NCBI RefSeq assembly: GCF_000959725.1
Contig: NZ_CP009323.1
Coordinates: forward strand, 682,001 to 746,000
From: Burkholderia gladioli
GTDB taxonomy: Bacteria; Pseudomonadota; Gammaproteobacteria; Burkholderiales; Burkholderiaceae
Reading direction: 5' to 3'
Length of the DNA stretch: 64,000 nt
Each line of letters begins with the position of its first letter. Within the stretch, counting starts at the first letter, position 1. A program made the translations under genes and the position numbers. This document shows positions 56,479-64,000 of the stretch, piece after piece. Below the pieces are notes generated by a model that was given only the letters and a program-made list of their open reading frames with translations, was not told the origin of the DNA and ran no database searches.

Positions 56479-57268
56479 GGTGGGTCCCCGGACAAATGCA
56501 CGCGAGGACTCTATAGGTGCAGGGCAGGAGCGACCAGATCGCTGATGCCGCATGCCGCCGAGATTCGAAGCGCGATCGAACCAGGGAGCGTGTGCATCTT
56601 TTTGCATGAACGGCGCCGCGCCAGCGGCGCTCTATCGCTTGCCGATGCAAGCCCGACGTGGCTTTCGGAGCGACGCGCTACACGCCCTCTCCAATCGAGA
56701 AACCGGCAGCATCGCAACGCCACCACACCATATAGACGTGCGTCGATGTCACGTCGATTCATGCTTTTTTTGCTCGCGCATCGAGCCCGTATCACTCGAC
56801 CGCATCTGGCATCCACCGCCTGAATATCTGACGTATCAGATCGACCGGTTGCCCGCCAGCGTCCAGAATCGCCCAGTCCCGTCCAGAGATCGACATCCCG
56901 CACGCAGCAACACCTCAGCCTCCATGAGCCAGCCGTCATTCCTTACTGTCGAAGGTGAACTCGCCAGGCCCTCGTTGCTGCCGCTGCTGGGCTTGCCGTT
57001 CGGTCGGGAATGGACCATCGGGAAATCGGCCTCGCCATGTCCCCTCGGCTATTGCGCCACGCTGTGGACATACTGCATCGACGTGATGGCACCGCATCCA
57101 TCGTGTCGTTGGGGCGCTACCACATGCGAGTCCGCCGATCCGATCGACGTCGCCATTGCCCACATCCCATCGTCGCGCGGCCGCTCCCCGATCCGCCTCA
57201 CGCCGAAACGACGAGAAGCCACAGCGTCGCTCGGTTCCATTACCTCGCGCATCTCCCTGATCAAGCTC
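56479..57268. other. Region of uncertain coding status upstream of the PAAR gene
   Basis: About 790 bases of long overlapping frames on both strands with no family likeness. One plus-strand frame runs from 56552 or 56924 into the gene called at 57269, so that gene may be longer. I see no RNA or repeat. Confidence 0.4.
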
Positions 57269-57826
57269 ATGCCGCGACCGCGATATCGCCCGATCGCCGT
57301 CAGCGCCGTGGCCGGCATGGCAATCGTGCTCGCCTGCCTGATGATCGGCTCGCCATATCGACGGACGCAGCCTCCCGAAGCGGTGGCGGCGGACACTATC
57401 TCGCCGGCACAGGCAGCACCGGCGACAACAACGACATCGAACCACGCCGCGAAACCACGCCAACCCGCTTCGCCGACCGTGATTGCGCAAGTGCCGCGAG
57501 CAACCAATCCAAACCATGTCGCACGTAGCGATCGACGCAAAAACGCCGTGACAAAAATGTCACGGCGCGAAGAAAACAAAACCAGGACATACAAGGCTTC
57601 GGCAATGAAGCCTTCATCGCCTGACACCACGCGTCGGCACGCGAAGCCGCAAAGAGCATCGATCAAACCTCGCATCGCAACGGCTGAAGAAGCCGCAATT
57701 CTCGAGGCCTCGCCAATCAACGCGCTGCCCGTCGAGCCGCGCGCTGCAGCGCCATTGCCGCAGATCGACTGGATGCCGCTGATGAAGCACCGCCGGCTTA
57801 CCGAAGACAAGCGCTTCAGCCGCTAA
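57269..57826 (+). CDS. Hypothetical exported or membrane-anchored basic protein
   Basis: 185 residues from ATG 57269 (MPRPRYRPIAVSAVAGMAIV). One hydrophobic segment at residues about 8-27 would act as a signal anchor. The rest is an extended Ala/Pro/Thr then Arg/Lys-rich chain (RREENKTRTYKASAMKPSSP) ending in a short conserved-looking LPQIDWMPLMKHRRLTED. The frame stays open upstream to 56552; ATG 56924 is an alternative start. A 253-codon frame lies antisense, so coding strand is not beyond doubt. Not recognised. Confidence 0.5.
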   Translation: MPRPRYRPIAVSAVAGMAIVLACLMIGSPYRRTQPPEAVAADTISPAQAAPATTTTSNHAAKPRQPASPTVIAQVPRATNPNHVARSDRRKNAVTKMSRREENKTRTYKASAMKPSSPDTTRRHAKPQRASIKPRIATAEEAAILEASPINALPVEPRAAAPLPQIDWMPLMKHRRLTEDKRFSR

Positions 57827-57860
57827 GGCCCTGTGCCCCTCACGTCGGGCACGGGACCAG

Positions 57861-58865
57861 TCACTCCAGCCAAGATCGTCCCAGCTCTGCACGCAGTGCA
57901 TGCTGCAGCCCCTCATCCTTCCCGCGCCCGTCCAGGCTCCGAAATGCCTTCGCCTCGGCCTGCTGCAGCACCGCAAGCTCCTCGCGCAGGAAATCCAGCC
58001 AAGTGCGGATCTTCGCGTCCACATACTGCCTCGACGAATACAGTGCCCAGATCACCCCGCTGGGCGAGCGGCATTGCGGCATGACGCGCACGAAGTCCCC
58101 CGAGCGCAGGCCGTCGATCGCCGCGTGGACGGGCAGCACGCCGATCCCCATTCCCTCGCGAATCGCCACCGCCATCGCTTCATGGGAGTTCACGCGAAAC
58201 GACGAAGCCGCCCCGGCGACATGCTCCGGGCCGTCGGGGCCGACCAGTTCCCACTCGCTCCTGCCGGGCGCCGGCGCTTCATAGGCCACGCAGGCATGCC
58301 TCGCCATGTCGGCGATGCGGCGCGGACTGCCATGACGATCGAGATAATCGCGCGAGGCGCACAGCACGCCGAAGGTCTCGCCGAGCCGCACGCCGATCAG
58401 CCCCGAACTCGGCAGCTCATCGTCGCCGACCACAACCGATACGTCGAAGCCCTCATCGACCAACGCAGGCGCCCGTTGCGACAAGGTCATGTCGAGCAGG
58501 ACGTCCGGGTAGCGCTGCCGGTATTTCGCGAAGGCAGGAACCAGATAGTGCTGCCCGAGGCTCACCGCGCAATGCACGCGCAGGCAGCCGCTCGGATTGA
58601 CATTGGCGTCGCGCGCCTCGGCTTCCGCTTCGTCGAGGTAGCCGAGGATCGAGCGGCAGCGATGCAAGTAGCGCTCGCCGGCCTCGGTCAGGGCAAGCCG
58701 CCGCGTGGTGCGGTTCAGCAAGCGCGTGTGCAGATGGGCTTCGAGCGCGGCAATCGCACGCGACACCTGCGGAATCGTCGTATTCAGCAGGCGCGCCGCG
58801 GCGGTGAAGCTGTTCGCGTTCGCGACGCACACGAAGATGCGCATGTTCTGTAGCTTGTTTTGCAT
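57861..58865 (-). CDS. LysR-type transcriptional regulator
   Basis: 334 residues from ATG 58865 (MQNKLQNMRIFVCVANANSF). The HTH TAAARLLNTTIPQVSRAIAA is at about residues 21-40 and is followed by a normal substrate-binding domain (GCLRVHCAVSLGQHYLVPAF). It belongs to the large DsdC/CrgA-like group in which target and ligand cannot be guessed. It is divergent from the pseudouridine synthase across about 280 bases with nothing else recognisable. It has a 25-residue C-terminal extension. Confidence 0.88.
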   Translation of the reverse strand: MQNKLQNMRIFVCVANANSFTAAARLLNTTIPQVSRAIAALEAHLHTRLLNRTTRRLALTEAGERYLHRCRSILGYLDEAEAEARDANVNPSGCLRVHCAVSLGQHYLVPAFAKYRQRYPDVLLDMTLSQRAPALVDEGFDVSVVVGDDELPSSGLIGVRLGETFGVLCASRDYLDRHGSPRRIADMARHACVAYEAPAPGRSEWELVGPDGPEHVAGAASSFRVNSHEAMAVAIREGMGIGVLPVHAAIDGLRSGDFVRVMPQCRSPSGVIWALYSSRQYVDAKIRTWLDFLREELAVLQQAEAKAFRSLDGRGKDEGLQHALRAELGRSWLE

Positions 58866-59146
58866 GGTTCACGGCCGGGGAGAGGACGGCATCGCGAGCC
58901 GGACGCGGCGACGGCGGTGTGGCTGCGCTACGCGATGCCTATCCAAAAAAGGAGGAGAACTGAGCAATTCATCGAGCCCGATCGACGACACGTCACCTCG
59001 ACCCGAGCTCGGGCAGTTTCTCGATGGAAAACGACACTCGCATGTTATGCGCCATGCCGCGCGACGATCATGCGAAGCATCAAGCCCAGCGCTGCACAGC
59101 GGCCTTGCACGCCGGTCTGCCACCCGCTTGCTACAATGCGCGCGCC

Positions 59147-59863
59147 ATGGATCTCGAAACCATTCTCTATTCGCAGGGCTTCGGCTCGCGCCGCCAGTGC
59201 CGCGCACTCGTCGAGGCGGGCCGCGTCTCGATCGACGGTATCGTCCGCGACGATGCCGATGCCGACTTCGCCACCGACGATCTCCATTTCGACGTCGACG
59301 GCACGCGCTGGCCCTATCGCGCCCAGGCCTACCTCGTGCTGAACAAGCCGGCCGGCTACGAATGCTCGCGCGACCCGCAGCATCACCTGAGCGTGTTCTC
59401 GCTGCTGCCGCCGCAATTCGGCGCGCGCGGCGTGCAATGCGTGGGCCGGCTCGACCAGGACACCACCGGCTTGCTGCTGCTCTCCGACGACGGCCAGTTC
59501 GTGCACGCCTACACTTCGCCGAAGAAGAAGGTCCCCAAGACCTACCTCGCCGAAGTCAAGCACGCGCTCGACGACCGGCAGCTGGCCGCCCTGCGCGAGG
59601 GCGTGCTGCTGCATGGCGAACCGAAACCGATCGCGGCCGTCGCCGCGCGGGCACGCGAGCTGCGCAGCCTGGAGCTGACCGTGCTCGAAGGCAAGTATCA
59701 CCAGGTCAAGCGCATGGTGGCCGCCTCGGGCAACCGCGTCGAGGCGCTGCACCGCGAGCGGGTGGGCAGCTACACGCTGCCGGCCGATCTCGCGCCGGGC
59801 GGCTGGCGCTGGCTCGACGCGACCGACCTGGCTGCCTTGCGCGCGGCACCGCCGGCCGCCTGA
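59147..59863 (+). CDS. RsuA-family pseudouridine synthase
   Basis: 238 residues from ATG 59147. An S4 domain (SQGFGSRRQCRALVEAGRVS) is followed by the catalytic domain with the Asp-containing motif VGRLDQDTTGLLLLSDDG (about residues 100-117) and the KTYLAEVK and GKYHQVKRM blocks. This is the arrangement of 16S rRNA pseudouridine-516 synthase (RsuA), the most likely role; other members modify 23S rRNA. Single gene unit. Confidence 0.88.
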   Translation: MDLETILYSQGFGSRRQCRALVEAGRVSIDGIVRDDADADFATDDLHFDVDGTRWPYRAQAYLVLNKPAGYECSRDPQHHLSVFSLLPPQFGARGVQCVGRLDQDTTGLLLLSDDGQFVHAYTSPKKKVPKTYLAEVKHALDDRQLAALREGVLLHGEPKPIAAVAARARELRSLELTVLEGKYHQVKRMVAASGNRVEALHRERVGSYTLPADLAPGGWRWLDATDLAALRAAPPAA

Positions 59864-59995
59864 ACGCGCCACGTTCCCCTGCGTTGCGCCGCCCCGACAA
59901 ACACGTTGCATTGCAATATGGACGCGCGACAAACCGCCGCTATACTCGAATCACAAGAAGAAAAAAGAGCACAACGAGCGGGTCAGGGGAAGATC

Positions 59996-60184
59996 ATGAG
60001 CATCAACAGTCCATTCGAACTTTCGACCGTGATACTGGTATTCGCGGTGATGGGCGCGGTCGCGATCGGCGCGCTGCTGGCGACGATGCATCTGCGACGA
60101 AAATATCATCCGAACCTGATTGGGGCGCTGATCGGCGCCCTGCTCTGCTTCCTGTTGATCGAGGCCTTGCCCGCGATCATCTGA
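59996..60184 (+). CDS. Small two-segment membrane protein
   Basis: 62 residues from ATG 59996 (MSINSPFELSTVILVFAVMG), with AGGGGAAG upstream. Two hydrophobic stretches (about residues 10-30 and 42-60) flank a basic loop MHLRRKYHPN. No family recognised. The stop overlaps the end of the convergent epimerase-like gene by eight bases. Confidence 0.65.
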   Translation: MSINSPFELSTVILVFAVMGAVAIGALLATMHLRRKYHPNLIGALIGALLCFLLIEALPAII

Positions 60185-61238
60185 GCGAGCCGAGTTCGCT
60201 GTCCGCGGATACGGTACGCAGGAAGTCGTCGACGGTCGGATAACGCAGCGCGAACCGCAGTTCGCGCTTGAGCCGCGTATTGACCAGCCGGCGCGATTCC
60301 CGCATGAAGGACAGCTGCACCGGTTCGAGCCGCGTCTCGGCCTCGGCGCGCGTGATGCGCGGCGGGCTGGCGCGCCCGCTGGCGCGAGCCACGCGCTCGA
60401 AATACTCGCCCATCTTCATCTCGGTATCGTCCGAGGCGTGCACCACGCGCGCCGCGCGGCCGCGCACGGCCGCCGCCAGCAAGATGGCGGCCAGGTCGTC
60501 GGCGTGGATGTGGTTGGTATAGACGTCGTCGGCATCGACCAGCGCCGGCGTGCCGCGTTCGAGTCGCGCGATCGGCAGCCGGTTGGCGGCGTAGATGCCC
60601 GGAATCCGCACGATCCGCGCCGACAGCGCGCCGCGCGCCGTGGCCGCCCGCAGTTGGCGCTCCGCCGACACGCGCCGCACCGCGCGCGCGTTGGCCGGCC
60701 GCACCGGCCACGTCTCGTCGACCCGCGCCCCTCCGCAATCCCCATACACGCCGCTGGTGCTGGCATAGACCAGGCGCAGGGGCGCGCCAGGCCCCTCGGG
60801 TACAATACGCGCTGCTCCAGGCGCGGCCTGGCCGCGGTCCGTGCCGCGCCGCCAGGCCCCGGCCAAGGCGCGCATCCGGCCCACCGGCGCCGCGCCCGAG
60901 TGGGCCGGGCCGCCCCGCGCACGGTGCCGTGCGCCGAGTGCCGCGATCAGCGCCCGGGTGCGCCGGTCGTCCGGGCCCGAAGGCTGCGGCGGCGCCAGCA
61001 GCAGCACCTGCCGCGCCAGGCCGCCGAGCCGCGCCAGCGTCGCCGGCCGGTCCAGGTCGCCGACCACCGGCACCACGCCCGCGGCGGCCAGCTCAGCGCG
61101 CCGTGCCGGCTGGCTGGTCAGCGCGATGATTCGCGGCGGACGAGCCCGCCCGCGCAACTGTTCGACGCAGCGCATGCCCACATCGCCGCAGCCGACGATC
61201 AGGACGCGCGAGCGGCGCAGGATTCGTGTCGCAATCAT
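60177..61238 (-). CDS. NAD-dependent epimerase/dehydratase-like (extended SDR) protein
   Basis: 353 residues from ATG 61238. The N-terminal Rossmann motif is VLIVGCGDVGMRCVEQL (about residues 12-28), and LRLVYASTSGVYGDCGG is present, but the catalytic YxxxK is not obvious. The fold is of the YeeZ/atypical SDR group rather than a sugar epimerase. A long arginine/alanine-rich insert (about residues 100-150) interrupts the domain and may be a species-specific loop. The substrate is unknown. Confidence 0.78.
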   Translation of the reverse strand: MIATRILRRSRVLIVGCGDVGMRCVEQLRGRARPPRIIALTSQPARRAELAAAGVVPVVGDLDRPATLARLGGLARQVLLLAPPQPSGPDDRRTRALIAALGARHRARGGPAHSGAAPVGRMRALAGAWRRGTDRGQAAPGAARIVPEGPGAPLRLVYASTSGVYGDCGGARVDETWPVRPANARAVRRVSAERQLRAATARGALSARIVRIPGIYAANRLPIARLERGTPALVDADDVYTNHIHADDLAAILLAAAVRGRAARVVHASDDTEMKMGEYFERVARASGRASPPRITRAEAETRLEPVQLSFMRESRRLVNTRLKRELRFALRYPTVDDFLRTVSADSELGSLR

Positions 61239-61318
61239 GGTGTTACCGGAATTCGTAGCGCAAACATTGTAGCCGCCGTGCACGATTCGCACGGTCCCCA
61301 CTTTTGGTTCATGGACTT

Positions 61319-62350
61319 ATGGCATTCAACGTAATCCTCAAGCAAAGCGGTCGACAGTTCCAGGTCGAGGCCGACGAAACCGTGCTGGCAGCCGCGCTGC
61401 GCCAGAACGTGCATCTGCCTTACGGCTGCAAGAACGGCGCCTGCGGCTCCTGCAAGGGGCAGATCGTCCAGGGGCAGGTCGAGCAGCGCCCGCATGCGGC
61501 CTCGGCGCTGTCCAACGACGAGCGCACGCGCGGGCTGGCCCTGCTGTGCTGCGCCACCGCCCAGTGCGACCTCGAGATCGACGTGCGCGAGATCGCCGGC
61601 GTCGACGGCGTGCAGGTCAAGAAGCTGCCTTGCCGCGTCAACGTGATCGAGCGGCGCGCCGACGACGTGATCGTGCTGAAGCTGCAGCTGCCGGCCAACG
61701 AGCGCATGCAGTACCTGGCCGGCCAGTACATCGAGTTCATCCTCAAGGACGGTTCGCGCCGCAGCTACTCGATGGCCAGCGCGCCGCACGAGGAAGGCCC
61801 GGTCGAGCTGCATATCCGCCACCTGCCCGGCGGCAAATTCACCGACCACGTCTTCAACACCATGAAGGAACGCGAGATACTGCGCTTCGAGGGGCCGCTC
61901 GGCACCTTCTTCCTGCGCGAGGATTCGGAAAAGCCGATCGTGCTGCTGGCCTCGGGCACCGGCTTCGCGCCGATCAAGGCGATCGTCGAACACGCGCGGC
62001 ATCGCGGATTCACGCGGCCGATGCGCCTGTACTGGGGCGCGCGCCGCAAGAAAGACCTCTACCTGTTCGAGCTGGCCGAGCAATGGGCGCGCGAGATCCC
62101 GAACTTCCGGTTCGTGCCGGTGCTCTCCGAGCCCGACGCCGACGACGCCTGGACCGGCCGCACCGGCTTCGTGCACCGCGCCGTGGTGGAGGACCTGCCC
62201 GACCTGTCCGATTTCCAGGTCTATGCCTGCGGCGCGCCGGTGATGGTCGAATCGGCCCAGCGCGATTTCACTGCCCACCACCAGTTGCCGGCCGAGGAGT
62301 TCTACGCGGACTCCTTCACCAGCGCGGCCGACCTGGCCCACGCCGTCTGA
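61319..62350 (+). CDS. CDP-6-deoxy-delta-3,4-glucoseen reductase-like 2Fe-2S flavoprotein
   Basis: 343 residues from ATG 61319 (MAFNVILKQSGRQFQVEADE). An N-terminal plant-type ferredoxin domain has the cluster cysteines in LPYGCKNGACGSCKGQIV and LLCCATAQC. It is followed by an FAD domain (RRSYSMASAP) and an NAD domain (LLASGTGFAPIKAIV). This is the AscD/phenol-hydroxylase reductase layout. In many beta-proteobacteria the AscD name is given by homology only; a general electron-transfer role (NADH to an unidentified oxygenase or to a dehydratase) is as likely. Divergent from the epimerase-like gene. Confidence 0.88.
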   Translation: MAFNVILKQSGRQFQVEADETVLAAALRQNVHLPYGCKNGACGSCKGQIVQGQVEQRPHAASALSNDERTRGLALLCCATAQCDLEIDVREIAGVDGVQVKKLPCRVNVIERRADDVIVLKLQLPANERMQYLAGQYIEFILKDGSRRSYSMASAPHEEGPVELHIRHLPGGKFTDHVFNTMKEREILRFEGPLGTFFLREDSEKPIVLLASGTGFAPIKAIVEHARHRGFTRPMRLYWGARRKKDLYLFELAEQWAREIPNFRFVPVLSEPDADDAWTGRTGFVHRAVVEDLPDLSDFQVYACGAPVMVESAQRDFTAHHQLPAEEFYADSFTSAADLAHAV

Positions 62351-62508
62351 GGCACGCGGCGGGCGGCGGACCTGGGTCCGAACCGCCCGCTCGCGCCGCA
62401 TCTTCATGCCCGGCCGGTGTCGCGCCCGGCATGAAAATGCAGCGCCGACACTCGTTTGTCGCAAGCGAGCGGTTTACTTGTTGCCGCGTCATGCCGTATG
62501 CTTGCGCC

Positions 62509-62592
62509 ATGAACCGCTTCCTGTCCGCCCTCCGACGTCGCCGCTCGCCGCACCTCATGGCTGCCGCCGGCTCGTCACGGACGCACGCGTAA
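62509..62592 (+). CDS. Possible arginine-rich leader peptide upstream of argD
   Basis: A 27-codon frame starting at ATG 62509 encodes MNRFLSALRRRRSPHLMA..., with four consecutive Arg codons (CGA CGT CGC CGC) and six Arg codons in total. It is followed 36 bases later by an intrinsic terminator and then by an acetylornithine aminotransferase gene, an arginine-pathway enzyme. This resembles amino-acid attenuation. It has no clear ribosome site and could be a chance frame in GC-rich DNA. Confidence 0.38.
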   Translation: MNRFLSALRRRRSPHLMAAAGSSRTHA

Positions 62593-62628
62593 CCCCCTCT
62601 TCGTTACGCACTAGCTGTTCGAACCACC

Positions 62629-62654
62629 AAGCCACGGCATTCCGTGGCTTTTTT
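62629..62654 (+). terminator. Intrinsic terminator in the argD leader
   Basis: AAGCCACGG-catt-CCGTGGCTT followed by TTTT. It lies between the leader frame and argD, 45 bases before the start codon, so it must be read through or attenuated for argD expression unless argD has its own promoter after it. Confidence 0.85.
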
Positions 62655-62698
62655 GTTGTCTTTTTTTCCCTTGTCGCTACCCGCTGGAGCTCGCCGCC

Positions 62699-63883
<1,185 letters not shown>

Positions 63884-63902
63884 TCGGACGACGAGGCCCG
63901 CC

Positions 63903-64000
63903 ATGCATTCCGACGACGAGGACCTGAGCATCCGGATCTTCGAGCGCGCCGACACCGAGCGGGTGATCGCGCTCTGGATCGAGGCCTTCCCGAGCTACTC
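63903..64000 (+). CDS. GNAT family acetyltransferase (N-terminal fragment)
   Basis: The first 32 residues are present: the protein opens MHSDDEDLSIRIFERADTER and continues VIALWIEAFPSY to the window edge. The IRIFERADTERVIALW segment is a usual GNAT N terminus. It starts 19 bases after argD and may be co-transcribed. The acetyl-CoA binding region lies outside the window. Confidence 0.72.
   Translation, partial: MHSDDEDLSIRIFERADTERVIALWIEAFPSY

Larger units (their letters stand above)
62351..62698. other. Leader region upstream of argD
   Basis: No ordinary gene. It contains a possible promoter (TTTACT and TATGCT 18 bases apart, 62473-62502), a 27-codon open frame rich in Arg and an intrinsic terminator, listed separately. 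Confidence 0.55.

Overview
The window is GC-rich chromosomal DNA of a Burkholderia-type betaproteobacterium. Gene content and order point there: tamAB, DUF3460-scpA-panCD, a cobalamin salvage locus, zapA followed by 6S RNA and an EVE gene, a cys operon with a DUF934 gene next to cysI, and DUF2486 next to holC-pepA. Species cannot be fixed from sequence alone; a plant-associated Burkholderia (gladioli/glumae group) is my guess.

Layout. 1-6.4 kb: the tamA/tamB outer-membrane assembly pair (minus), then scpA, panC, panD and a small ParA ATPase. 6.8-19.3 kb: DoxX and a vitamin B12 salvage/late-assembly region. A plus-strand run (cobU, cbiB, threonine-phosphate decarboxylase, btuF) faces a minus-strand run (btuB, btuC, btuD, cobT, cobS, alpha-ribazole phosphatase) headed by a cobalamin riboswitch; cobQ lies to the left. 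No corrin-ring genes are seen, so the set fits corrinoid uptake, lower-ligand activation and nucleotide-loop assembly. 19.4-32 kb: zapB-like/zapA/6S RNA, EVE, SIMPL, lgt, a LysR regulator, ilvD, cytochrome c, a repeat-rich DUF2486 protein, holC, pepA and the LPS exporter genes lptFG. 32.3-40.2 kb: sulfur assimilation (cysI-DUF934-cysH-cysD-cysN-cobA, with cbiX convergent and cysB divergent), covering sulfate activation and reduction plus siroheme supply.

40.33-54.4 kb: tRNA-Leu(CAA) carrying an integrated ~14 kb element. It has a tyrosine integrase, a PriCT_2/Toprim/DUF927 primase-helicase, a cassette of overlapping small genes, an AlpA-like activator and the layout of a P4-type satellite. 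Cargo is an ATPase + DUF4435 pair matching the PARIS anti-phage system (AriA/AriB), a serine recombinase, a methyltransferase and an acetyltransferase-like gene. Three non-coding signals stand out: two inverted copies of a ~110 bp iteron-plus-hairpin element near the two ends (candidate ori/crr-like pair); a leader with complementary 8-mers arranged like P4 seqA-CI RNA-seqC; and a 13-mer palindrome family at several places in the element.

54.4-64 kb: a decayed type VI secretion patch (PAAR gene, broken VRR-NUC effector, retained DUF3396 immunity-type gene), a LysR regulator, an RsuA-type pseudouridine synthase, a small membrane protein, an NAD-dependent epimerase-like gene, a 2Fe-2S/FAD reductase, and an acetylornithine aminotransferase preceded by a possible arginine-rich leader peptide and a terminator. 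The window ends inside a GNAT gene.
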